From Cohnella sp. WQ 127256 (GTDB lineage: Bacteria; Bacillota; Bacilli; Paenibacillales; Paenibacillaceae): DNA of 64,000 bases. Positions 55,325-63,720 of the stretch are shown one piece after another. The translations under genes and the position numbers were made by a program. Numbering within the stretch: position 1 is the first letter of the stretch; the number at the start of each line of letters is the position of its first letter. Location of the stretch: positions 248,001 through 312,000 of the forward strand of contig NZ_JAMZCY010000006.1 in the NCBI RefSeq assembly GCF_024519285.1, in the 5' to 3' direction. Under the pieces are notes generated by a model. That model did no database searches and had not been told where the DNA came from. It was given only the letters and a program-made list of their open reading frames with translations.

Positions 55325-56323
55325 ATGAGTAAATATATAGCGAACGAGCAACGGTATGAAACGATGGAATATCGAAGAAGCGGGGCAACGGGATTAAAGC
55401 TGCCGACTCTTTCACTCGGACTGTGGCATAATTTCGGGGACGTAGACAGCTTGGAGAACGCAAGGGATATGGTGCGCAAGGCGTTCGATCTAGGCATTAC
55501 TCACTTCGATCTGGCGAACAACTATGGTCCGTCGGCGGGCTCCGCGGAAGAGACTTTCGGTCAACTGCTGAAGAAGGATATCGGGGCTTATCGGGACGAG
55601 ATGATCATCTCTACCAAGGCCGGATACTATATGTGGCCAGGTCCATACGGGGAATGGGGATCTCGCAAGAGCTTGCTGTCGAGCTTGGATCAGAGCTTGC
55701 AAAGGATGGGACTGGAGTACGTCGACATTTTCTATTCCCACCGTTTCGATCCGGACACTCCATTGGAAGAAACAATGATGGCGCTCGATCATGCTGTACG
55801 CCAAGGTAAGGCTCTGTATGTCGGCATCTCGAACTATGGCGTGGAGGAAACCCGTCAAGCGATAGCGATCTTACGATCTCTTGGAACGCCGATGCGTATT
55901 CATCAGACGCCGTATTCGTTGTTCAATCGCGATGCCGAGAACGGATTGCTGGATGTGTTAGAGGAGGGCGGGGCCGGCTTCATCGCATATAGTCCCTTAG
56001 CCCAAGGAATGTTGACCGGCCGTTATTTGCAGGGGGTTCCTGCTGATTCGCGTGCAGCTAGCACGAATAGCCCCTTCTTGAGAAGTGGGGATATTACCGA
56101 AGAGAAGCTTAAGCAGATACACGCCCTGAACGAAGTGGCGAACGATCGGGGGCAGTCACTGGCTCAGCTTGCTTTGAGCTGGGTGCTGCGGGATTCGCGG
56201 GTTACGTCCGCTATTATCGGAGCCAGCAAAGTTAAGCAGATCGAAGAAAATATCAATGCCGCCCAACAATCGGCATTCTCGGTCGATGAGTTGGAGCGTA
56301 TCGAGCGGATTGTGGGGGCATGA
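55325..56323 (+). CDS. Aldo/keto reductase (YghZ / L-glyceraldehyde-3-phosphate reductase type)
   Basis: 332 aa TIM barrel. FDLANNYGPSAGSAEETFG, STKAGYYMWPGPYGEWGSRKSLLSSLDQSLQRMGLEYVDIFYSHR and ISNYGVEETRQA match the YghZ branch. NADPH-dependent reduction of an aldehyde or ketone. Catalytic residues D, Y, K and H are in place. SD AAGGAGAG. Overlaps the M24 gene by 4 bp. Confidence 0.88.
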   Translation: MSKYIANEQRYETMEYRRSGATGLKLPTLSLGLWHNFGDVDSLENARDMVRKAFDLGITHFDLANNYGPSAGSAEETFGQLLKKDIGAYRDEMIISTKAGYYMWPGPYGEWGSRKSLLSSLDQSLQRMGLEYVDIFYSHRFDPDTPLEETMMALDHAVRQGKALYVGISNYGVEETRQAIAILRSLGTPMRIHQTPYSLFNRDAENGLLDVLEEGGAGFIAYSPLAQGMLTGRYLQGVPADSRAASTNSPFLRSGDITEEKLKQIHALNEVANDRGQSLAQLALSWVLRDSRVTSAIIGASKVKQIEENINAAQQSAFSVDELERIERIVGA

Positions 56324-57453
56324 GCGGGTTGATAAGCGGCGGCGTATCTGGTTCCCACTTCGTTAAGCGACTCCAAGTGATTTATCAGGAAATGAAAATT
56401 AGAAGCTGGAGTTCCGCATGGATAACTTCGCCGGCTAATTTATTTTATATCACTGGTTTTCTATGTCATCCGCATGAGCGTTTCTTGGGATTGTATTTGA
56501 CCGCGGAGAGCGAGGAAGCCATCTTATTCGTGCCTGCGTTAGATTACGAGACTGCCAAATCTGTGTCTAGGATATGCCGTATCATTCCAATCTCGGATCA
56601 GGAAAACCCTTATGAGGTAATCACTTCAGCTATTGGTGTGATACCGCGTGGTGATATTGTCGGCTTGGAAAAAGGACATGTCAGCGTGTCCAAATACGAG
56701 AGTCTCGCCGGCGTTCATTCAGGTGCGATTTTTGGGGATATCGGTCCGTTGTTAACGGGGTTGAGGATGGTCAAATCTCCCGAGGAGGCTGATGAGCTCG
56801 AACGTGCGGTAGACATGGCGGAATCGGCGCTTGTCGCTTCATTACCTTATGTGCGGGCGGGTGTCTCGGAGTTGGAGCTGGCAGCAGAGATTTCTTATCG
56901 GTTACGGGAGGCCGGCTCCGAGAAAGTGTCTTCTCCCATGGTGCTTTTCGGATCGAACAGCGCTCTCCCCCACGGCCACACGGGACATTACCGCTTGCAG
57001 CCAAACGACTTCGTCATGATCGACTTCGGGGCTTATTCCAACGGATACGGATCCGATTTGACTCGCACCTTCGTGTTAGGCGAAGGTACGGAGGAGCAAG
57101 CTTGGATATATGAAATGGTGCTGGAGGCGAATACCCGGGCGATCCGTTCCGTATGCGTGGGGCAACCTTATGGTGTCGTAGATCGCGCGGCTAGGGAACT
57201 GATCGACGGGCACAATTACGGCAGTTATTTTAACCACCGTACGGGTCATGGTCTCGGGCTCGAGTTGCACGAGGAACCTTCCATCCATGGTGATTGCACG
57301 ACGCTTATCAGCCCGGGACACTTGTTCACCATAGAACCAGGCATCTACGTTCCTGGTCTGGGCGGTGTCAGAATCGAGGATGATATCTACGTTGAGCCCA
57401 ACGGAAAGGTAAAGGTTCTATCCAAATTATCGAAGAAGCTACAACGCTTATAA
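56320..57453 (+). CDS. M24-family metallopeptidase (Xaa-Pro aminopeptidase/dipeptidase type)
   Basis: 377 aa. N-terminal creatinase-like domain (about 1-150), then the pita-bread catalytic domain with five metal ligands: MIDFGAYSNGYGSDLTRTF (D, D), HRTGHGLG (H), TIEPGIYV (E), VRIEDDI (E). Splits X-Pro peptides, though related folds include creatinase. Last gene of the operon, overlapping the AKR gene. Second cytoplasmic peptidase of the cluster. Confidence 0.9.
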   Translation: MSGLISGGVSGSHFVKRLQVIYQEMKIRSWSSAWITSPANLFYITGFLCHPHERFLGLYLTAESEEAILFVPALDYETAKSVSRICRIIPISDQENPYEVITSAIGVIPRGDIVGLEKGHVSVSKYESLAGVHSGAIFGDIGPLLTGLRMVKSPEEADELERAVDMAESALVASLPYVRAGVSELELAAEISYRLREAGSEKVSSPMVLFGSNSALPHGHTGHYRLQPNDFVMIDFGAYSNGYGSDLTRTFVLGEGTEEQAWIYEMVLEANTRAIRSVCVGQPYGVVDRAARELIDGHNYGSYFNHRTGHGLGLELHEEPSIHGDCTTLISPGHLFTIEPGIYVPGLGGVRIEDDIYVEPNGKVKVLSKLSKKLQRL

Positions 57454-57598
57454 CGAAAGAGAATAACATCGTGCCCGTTGCCCGATGCAAACGAATAGAA
57501 TTCGACAAATTTTACAAACCATGTGCTTATGGATGATCTTTAGTTAAATATTTCCTATTAGAGTTAGAGTAAGTGCTGACTCTCTAGGAGGAATACTT

Positions 57599-59800
57599 GT
57601 GATCGGTAACCATAGGTGGATGCAGAATTGGAAAATGTGGATTTCGGGGTTTCGTTCGATTCAAAATCGATTCTTGCTTGTGTTTATGTCTGTGATTCTA
57701 GTGATCACGATAACGATGACAGGGGTGAGCTATTCTTTCTCTAGAGATTTGATCGCTAAAGGGATTGAGGAGAAAATGAAGAGCCAGACGCATCAATACG
57801 TGAATGAGATCGAGAGTAAGCTCATATCGGCGGTCCTTACTCCTCAATCCTTGGCACCTGTTGTTGAAGCAGAGGGTTGGCTAGGCGGAACGATCTCTTA
57901 TGGCGAGCCCTATATGGATCAAGCGACTGGGACAGCGATGGTTCAGGCTTCTATCCCTTATTACGATGAAGGTGCATCGTTCATTGGTTATGCGAAGCAG
58001 GATATTAGCTTAGATAGCATACAACAATTGGCCACAAGCATTACGGTCGGTACGAACAGATCAGCTTTTATCATGGATAAGCAAGGCATGGTCTTGGCAA
58101 GTAAGGACTATGTTAAAGTCATGAAGGTGAGGCTGCCGGAGGATTCTAACGAATCGTTGGCGGAATTAGCGGGGAGAATGCTAGGTGCTGTGACTGCGGT
58201 TACCGAGGTGAATTCGGGTGCTACTGCGACTAATGAAAGCGAACCGAGTGAAAGTATAGCAAGCGAAGAGATATCAGATTCGAATGAAGAAGCTCCTGCT
58301 GATGCGGCAGATGATGTGGAAAGCGATTTAGGTGATCTAGGTTTAGAAATCGATCTAGGCTCCGATGATATTTCTGGTTCCGAAGCTGAAGCTGAGGATG
58401 CGGATGCCCTAGAAACCATAGAAAGCAGCCCTTCGACGGATATTGTCAGTAACATCGCCGCCCCTCAAGAAAATGCGATTCCGGAGATCGTGGAGGTTGA
58501 AGGATTGGATGCTTACAAGAAGTCCGGACGAACGATGCGCGTCTATTATGCTACGATTCCAAGCACGGGGTGGATGCTTGCACTTTCTGTTCCCGAGAGC
58601 GAGTTATATGGATCTTTGTTTAAAATATTCGAACCTATGAGCTTCATTATTATCGGCGCCTGCTTGATAGTTGGATGGTTTGCGCATTTGTATAGCAGAT
58701 ACATTCTTAAGAACGTAAGAGACATTAACCGTCTAGCTCTCGCGATGTCGGAGGGTGATTTCACGAAACGCACGCTCATACGATCGGGCAATGAGCTCCA
58801 GAGTCTCGGGGATAGCTTTAACCAGACTCTGGATGGGCTATGCGAAACGATGGATAGCATCTCACAATCTTCGATCGAGATGTCCTCTCACGCGAACCAG
58901 ATGAAGACGGGTACAGAGGAGACGACTCGGGCAGCGGAGGAAATTGCGAGCTCGATACAGAGCGTGTCAACAGGCGCTGAGCAAGAAGCCCGAATCATAT
59001 TGGGTTTCAAGGAAGTGGCTCAGGAGGTACTCGTTCAGGTCAAAGAAATCCATGTGAGTACGGCACGAATGACTGATTTAGCGTCAAAAGCTCGGAAGGC
59101 TTCGGCAGGTGGCAATCAATCGTTATCGCTCGTCATGAAGCAAATGGTTTCCATTCATCAATCCGTGCAAGCCTCGTCGAAGGATGTCCTGAAGCTGAAG
59201 CAGCATTCGAACGCCATCGATGAGATTGTTACCTTCATTACCTCTATCGCAACGCAGACGAGCCTTCTCTCATTGAATGCGGCGATTGAAGCGGCTAGAG
59301 CGGGAGAATCGGGTAAAGGCTTTTCTGCCGTATCAGCTGAAATACGCAAACTGGCGGATCAATCTGCCAAGTCTGCCGAAGAAATTAGTAATCTGCTGGC
59401 AGAAATTCAAGGCTCAATTACACAGGCAGTAAGCAGTATGGAAGAGGGCTCGGGTGCTGTTGAAGTAGGAATTGAGCGGGCACGGGATGCGGAGAAATCA
59501 TTCAGTGAAATCGGGAGCAGCATCGAGAAGGTCACGCAGCAAGCGTCCGGTGTCAAAGATTCTATTCGGCAGATCGAAGAGAGTACGGGAAATATGACGT
59601 CCTCCGTGAAGGATATGCTACTGCTTGCATCCAAGAATGCGAACGATTCAAGTAATATAGCAGCTGCGGCCGAGCAGCAGAACGCCTCCATGCAGCAAGT
59701 GGCGGCATCCGCGGTGCTTCTAGCTGATCTATCTCAACAATTGAAGCTGAAGGTGCAGCCCTTTAGAAAGGCGAGGGATTTACGGAAGCTATCCGGATAA
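57599..59800 (+). CDS. Methyl-accepting chemotaxis protein with acidic insert in the sensor
   Basis: 733 aa. Membrane segments near 24-46 and 342-364; a Cache-like sensor between them ([46 protein letters not shown]); HAMP (about 364-418); signalling domain with the conserved hairpin tip near [38 protein letters not shown]. Residues about 203-300 are a low-complexity segment of Asp, Glu, Ser and Ala placed inside the sensor between its last strand pairs. GTG start at 57599, with TAGGAGGAAT. Monocistronic. Ligand unknown; the previous operon's substrate is possible, with no sequence proof. Confidence 0.88.
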   Translation: MIGNHRWMQNWKMWISGFRSIQNRFLLVFMSVILVITITMTGVSYSFSRDLIAKGIEEKMKSQTHQYVNEIESKLISAVLTPQSLAPVVEAEGWLGGTISYGEPYMDQATGTAMVQASIPYYDEGASFIGYAKQDISLDSIQQLATSITVGTNRSAFIMDKQGMVLASKDYVKVMKVRLPEDSNESLAELAGRMLGAVTAVTEVNSGATATNESEPSESIASEEISDSNEEAPADAADDVESDLGDLGLEIDLGSDDISGSEAEAEDADALETIESSPSTDIVSNIAAPQENAIPEIVEVEGLDAYKKSGRTMRVYYATIPSTGWMLALSVPESELYGSLFKIFEPMSFIIIGACLIVGWFAHLYSRYILKNVRDINRLALAMSEGDFTKRTLIRSGNELQSLGDSFNQTLDGLCETMDSISQSSIEMSSHANQMKTGTEETTRAAEEIASSIQSVSTGAEQEARIILGFKEVAQEVLVQVKEIHVSTARMTDLASKARKASAGGNQSLSLVMKQMVSIHQSVQASSKDVLKLKQHSNAIDEIVTFITSIATQTSLLSLNAAIEAARAGESGKGFSAVSAEIRKLADQSAKSAEEISNLLAEIQGSITQAVSSMEEGSGAVEVGIERARDAEKSFSEIGSSIEKVTQQASGVKDSIRQIEESTGNMTSSVKDMLLLASKNANDSSNIAAAAEQQNASMQQVAASAVLLADLSQQLKLKVQPFRKARDLRKLSG

Positions 59801-59814
59801 TGAGGATATAAGCG

Positions 59815-59865
59815 AAAAGGGGTGTCTCAGAAAGGTCTATATAGACTTTCTGAGACACCCCTTTT
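59815..59865. terminator. Very strong bidirectional terminator
   Basis: A perfect 20-bp stem (AAAAGGGGTGTCTCAGAAAG) with a GTCTATATAGAC top that pairs further, flanked by A-run and T-run. It serves the chemoreceptor gene. Confidence 0.9.
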
Positions 59866-59894
59866 GATTTGCCGCCCAAACAAGAATCCGGAAC

Positions 59895-59973
59895 GATTAG
59901 CGCTATGGCGTAGCGTTACTTAGATGCAGACAACCCAATCTAAAGTCGATAAGGTGATGCCATAGCGCTAATC
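59895..59973. repeat. 79-bp element with perfect 15-bp inverted termini
   Basis: GATTAGCGCTATGGC (59895-59909) and its exact complement (59959-59973) enclose 49 bp with no ORF. It sits directly after the stop of the SRPBCC gene. Size and form recall a MITE or REP/BIME-type unit. Confidence 0.6.
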
Positions 59974-60423
59974 CTACCAGCCAAAGTTAAGTGTCTTGCC
60001 TGTCTCCGCATAAGTTTTAACGTTGCTTAAGATCATTGGCCAGCTTTCGGCTGTTTTGTCGAACGAAGGGTGGTTGTCCGACCACTGATCGTTGACCAGT
60101 GTCAGCTTCGTGGTTTCGCCATAAGGCTCAAGCGTAATCGTGATGCGGCTTTCCAGTTGTGCGTGATTAGGGTTGTAGGACGGCCCAGGATGCTCGATGC
60201 AGCTAAACACTTTATTCGGTTCGAAAACGAGTATGGTGCCATATACATGAACCGTCTCCTCCCCTTCAGAGCCAGGTCCAACATATTCGTACGAGCTGCC
60301 TTCCTCGAAAGTCGATTGGATGACGCAGCCGAAGAATGTAGCTCTAGTCCCTTCCGGCGAGACGAACACCTGCCATAGTTTCTCCGCTGGTACTCCGACA
60401 TACGATACAAATTTTAATTCCAT
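59974..60423 (-). CDS. SRPBCC (AHSA1-like) domain protein
   Basis: 149 aa. START/Bet v1-like fold: VSYVGVPAEKLWQVFVSPEGTRATFFG, SSYEYVGPG, KVFSCIEHP, ESRITITLEPYGETTKLTL, SWPMILSNVKTYAETG. Small soluble ligand-binding protein; function unknown. Divergent from the AraC regulator at 60573, which may control it. Confidence 0.85.
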   Translation of the reverse strand: MELKFVSYVGVPAEKLWQVFVSPEGTRATFFGCVIQSTFEEGSSYEYVGPGSEGEETVHVYGTILVFEPNKVFSCIEHPGPSYNPNHAQLESRITITLEPYGETTKLTLVNDQWSDNHPSFDKTAESWPMILSNVKTYAETGKTLNFGW

Positions 60424-60572
60424 ATTCGTAAACCCCTTTCATTTGGATACCGGTTAATGGTTGTCGTTAGCGGATATATGCATCCAGGTAACTGGCTCTT
60501 ATGTTAGAATATTCACGTAGGAAAGTATTGTAAAAATACGACAGATTGAAAAGCCGAGGTGTGATCCTTTTC

Positions 60573-61394
60573 ATGCATCCTAAAGCGGATAATACAACGA
60601 AGGGTATTTTGTTGCCTGATATCGGTAAGATGAAGTTTAAGCTGACTCGTTATGAGCCTGCTGAGCAATTGCGAGCATATATTGAGCATTATTGGGTCGT
60701 AGAGTGGGATTTAAGAGGACAGGAGCCTTACCGACAAGCCGTTCTTTCCCATCCCAATGTTAATATCGTGTTTGAAGCTGAGCATACTCGGATTCATGGG
60801 ATTTGGGACAAAACCTCAACACAGCTATTGGAGGGGCAAGGAAGCGTATTTGCTATCAAATTCATGCCTGGGGGATTTTATCCCTTCTTACAAAGGCCGC
60901 TCTCGACGTTAACTCGTCAATCTATTGATTTGGTAGATATATTCGGCGACGAGAGCATTTTGTTGGAAAATGACATTGTAGCTGCGGAGAATGTGGCTGC
61001 TCAGGTCGAACGGAGCAATCGTTTTTTTGTCACTCGCTTGCAGGAACATCCAGATAAGAACGTCGTGTTAGTCAATCGGATGGTAGCTGTTCTCGTCGCT
61101 GAACCGGACATTCTCAAGGTGGAACAGCTGGCTGTTCGCTTCGATGTAAGTGTAAGGACGTTGCAGAGGCTTTTCGATCGGTACGTCGGAATAAGCCCGA
61201 AAGGGGTCATCCAACGTTACCGACTTCATGAGGTAGCCGAACAGATCGAGAAGGGTGACATCATCGACTGGTTAAAGCTGAGCTTGGATATGGGCTATTT
61301 CGATCAAGCCCACTTTATTAAAGATTTCAAGGCGGTGCTGGGCAAGACGCCTGATGAATATATGAGTACAATCGAGAAGGCAAGAAAAGGATGA
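60573..61394 (+). CDS. AraC-family regulator with DUF6597-like N-terminal domain
   Basis: 273 aa. N-terminal sensor region (LTRYEPAEQLRAYIEHYWVVEW, AIKFMPGGFYPFL) and a C-terminal AraC HTH (LKVEQLAVRFDVSVRTLQRLFDRYVGISPKGVIQRYRL, then LDMGYFDQAHFIKDFKAVLGKTPDEY). ATG 60573 is preferred, about 12 nt after GAGGTG; GTG 60561 and TTG 60546 are possible. Divergent from the SRPBCC gene. Confidence 0.87.
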   Translation: MHPKADNTTKGILLPDIGKMKFKLTRYEPAEQLRAYIEHYWVVEWDLRGQEPYRQAVLSHPNVNIVFEAEHTRIHGIWDKTSTQLLEGQGSVFAIKFMPGGFYPFLQRPLSTLTRQSIDLVDIFGDESILLENDIVAAENVAAQVERSNRFFVTRLQEHPDKNVVLVNRMVAVLVAEPDILKVEQLAVRFDVSVRTLQRLFDRYVGISPKGVIQRYRLHEVAEQIEKGDIIDWLKLSLDMGYFDQAHFIKDFKAVLGKTPDEYMSTIEKARKG

Positions 61395-61413
61395 GGATAA
61401 CGCGTCGACAGGA

Positions 61414-62553
61414 TTAAAGGAATGTATCTGCAAATTGAATATCATGGATGGCACAGTCAACCGCGGCGAACTTAAGTAGCTCGTGGCCTTCCTCGACTAA
61501 GGCTGCCTTGTCCTTCTTATCTATGGGCCTGAAAGGTTCAAGGATAAGAGTCGCGGCGTTACGCTGGCGCGCAATCTTCCAGATTCCTTTAACATATCCA
61601 TCGACCAGGAAAGTCGCCCGGATGATGCCATTTATCGTGAACACGCGCAAACGGTCCTCTTCAGAGATGATGCGGGTTCGATCCGCATGGGATAAGAGAG
61701 CGTTGTCGAATTCGGGCATGAAACGCACGGGGACTGGGGTATCGGGATCAGGTAATGGGGCTCCGGGCACGTCGAACAATTCATTCCCTTGCTCGTCGTG
61801 GAAAATCTGCAGATGGGGACGCATCCGTCCCACGACCTCATTTAGTCGCGTTAGACCGGACCATACCTGCATATCCTTCACTGTTGCTGGTCCGAAAGCC
61901 GCTAAGTATCGCTCAATCATCATTTCCAATGACCCTTCTGTGGAAAGCTCGCTCCCAAGCCAGGCTTCTGCTGAAGTATGGGTAGCCTGTCCACTCTCTC
62001 CCCAGAGTCCTCGCGGCGGCACCTGAACAAGCGGGACATACGTTCGGACGGCACCGGCAATGGACTCTGAGCGGTGCCCCTGCCACTCCTTCTCCGCCAT
62101 CAGCAGAGTGCTAATTTCGCTGAAAGTACGGGGCTGTTCCTCCACAAGCACCCGTCCAGCGGCTGCTAGAGAATTCTCATCAATTCCCGTGAGGTTTTTG
62201 CCGTGATTTCCCTTTAAGCCACGTTCGAGAACGGGCTGAACGAGAGGGCGAAGGATCAAGCAATCGCGAGCTGTAACGAGATGAATCGTCGAGCGCATGA
62301 GCGCGATGCGTACAGCTTGTCGAGATTGGATGAGTTTAGCTAGATCAGTGTGGGTGAATCCAAGAAGCCGCGTCCATAACCCGAAATAGGGTGGATTAGG
62401 GGCTTGAGCTTGCATGCCTACTAGGTGCTCCAAAGCTTCCTCGACGGAAATGCTGCTACGTTTAATCAGCATCTGCCGTTCAAGCAAGGCACGGTTAAGA
62501 GCGCGGTTTCCAAGAATAGGTTTATTAAGGTTGGCCGTTTCTTTAACACTCAT
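61414..62553 (-). CDS. Winged-helix DNA-binding protein of the HTH_42 (YcaQ-like) family
   Basis: 379 aa. LGNRALNRALLERQMLIKRS, LVGMQAQAPNPPYFGLWTRL, RIALMRSTIHLVTARD and VDGYVKGIWKI match HTH_42 (PF06224). Some members of this family are DNA glycosylases for alkylated or crosslinked bases (family knowledge), so a repair role is possible. Start ATG 62553, with TAGGAGG 13 nt ahead; an earlier GTG at 62586 would contain the SD. Confidence 0.82.
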   Translation of the reverse strand: MSVKETANLNKPILGNRALNRALLERQMLIKRSSISVEEALEHLVGMQAQAPNPPYFGLWTRLLGFTHTDLAKLIQSRQAVRIALMRSTIHLVTARDCLILRPLVQPVLERGLKGNHGKNLTGIDENSLAAAGRVLVEEQPRTFSEISTLLMAEKEWQGHRSESIAGAVRTYVPLVQVPPRGLWGESGQATHTSAEAWLGSELSTEGSLEMMIERYLAAFGPATVKDMQVWSGLTRLNEVVGRMRPHLQIFHDEQGNELFDVPGAPLPDPDTPVPVRFMPEFDNALLSHADRTRIISEEDRLRVFTINGIIRATFLVDGYVKGIWKIARQRNAATLILEPFRPIDKKDKAALVEEGHELLKFAAVDCAIHDIQFADTFL

Positions 62554-62602
62554 GCTATGTAGTTGCCTCCTAAACTTATGGCTCACTAGCTCTTAGCTTG
62601 AT

Positions 62603-62650
62603 TATAAACGAACAACCCTGACATTAGACTGTCAGGGTTGTTCGTTTATA
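62603..62650. terminator. Rho-independent terminator after the Gfo/Idh gene
   Basis: A perfect 21-bp stem around AACGAACAACCCTGACA with a 6-nt loop TTAGAC. T-rich ends on both strands. It separates the minus-strand oxidoreductase and HTH_42 genes. Confidence 0.85.
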
Positions 62651-62659
62651 CCTAATTTA

Positions 62660-63688
62660 TTAATGATTTAAGTCCTGTAAGTAAACTTTTCTACCTGTAT
62701 GTGCGGAGAGATACAGCGCTTCAAGGGTTTCGGCAAGCGCTATTCCATCATCAACGCCTGTCGGTAACTCAGACTGTCCTTGAATTGCCTTTAGCCACAA
62801 TGAAAGGGTGGACTCTCCAGCTTCAGACAATGTAGGCGCCTTCTGAACGTCATTCGAATCTTCTTTATCTGGAGTGAAATATCGGACAAAGCTGTCCGAT
62901 GGTTGAAGCAGCTTGCGATGAACTCCCGTTGCGCCTCCACCTAAGAAACTTCCCGACGTTCCGTAGAGCTCTATTGAATAGGGAGATTGGCTGGCGGAAT
63001 AACTCGTATCGCATATCGCAATTGCACAATTAGCGAACTCGAATAGGCACGCTGCGTTGTCTTCTGCGTTATGACCTGTATACCTGGTAGTAATGGCGGT
63101 AACAGCAACCGGTTTTCCTAGAATCCATCGCATGAGGTATAGACAATGCGCGCCGAGGTCGGTGAATACACCATAGGGTGTGTCAAGATATCTAGACGCT
63201 AGAGGAACCTCCCCGGTTGCGCCGTCGTGAGCGTTCCGAATTCTAATGCTCGTGATGTCTCCAATTGCGCCTGTGATCGCCACTTTCTTGGCAGCTAGAT
63301 TGACAGGCCAATGTCTTAACGACATGTCTATCGTGAAATGGATGTTTGAATGTCGAATCCAACCCGCTACCCGGTTCGCTTCGTGAAGGGTGAGGGCTAA
63401 TACTTGATCTACTAGCACGTGCTTGTAAGCTTTGGCTGCCATCTCAATCAGCGAAGAGGCTTGTTCGGGAGAGCTATTGATAATAACGCCATCTAAGCTA
63501 GACATTGCTAGAAGCGCAGTCAAGTCGGGCTCGAAGCGGACACCAAACTCTTTAGCAAAAGTTTTACCCCTCTCTAAGTCATCGTCCCAGATGGCAATGA
63601 TCTTCGCTTCAGGATGAAGAGCTAAATCCCTGACAAAGCTCTTGGCATGATAATGGTTCCAACAGCTGAGCATGGCTATATTAGGCAT
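62660..63688 (-). CDS. Gfo/Idh/MocA-family oxidoreductase with altered active-site motif
   Basis: 342 aa. A Rossmann-type N-terminal half (MPNIAMLSCWNHYHAKSF, IIAIWDDDLERGK, GVIINSSPEQ) and the family's C-terminal sheet (YGVFTDLGAHCLYLMRWILG). The GxGxxG loop is replaced by SCWNHYH, a known sub-branch variation, and the catalytic EKP motif reads DQV (94-96), so the usual lysine is missing. It may be a binding or inactive member. GGAGGA SD. The upstream DMT transporter gene (63721) runs in the same direction. Confidence 0.82.
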   Translation of the reverse strand: MPNIAMLSCWNHYHAKSFVRDLALHPEAKIIAIWDDDLERGKTFAKEFGVRFEPDLTALLAMSSLDGVIINSSPEQASSLIEMAAKAYKHVLVDQVLALTLHEANRVAGWIRHSNIHFTIDMSLRHWPVNLAAKKVAITGAIGDITSIRIRNAHDGATGEVPLASRYLDTPYGVFTDLGAHCLYLMRWILGKPVAVTAITTRYTGHNAEDNAACLFEFANCAIAICDTSYSASQSPYSIELYGTSGSFLGGGATGVHRKLLQPSDSFVRYFTPDKEDSNDVQKAPTLSEAGESTLSLWLKAIQGQSELPTGVDDGIALAETLEALYLSAHTGRKVYLQDLNH

Positions 63689-63720
63689 AATAATTCCTCC
63701 GATTCACAGACTTTCGTAAG

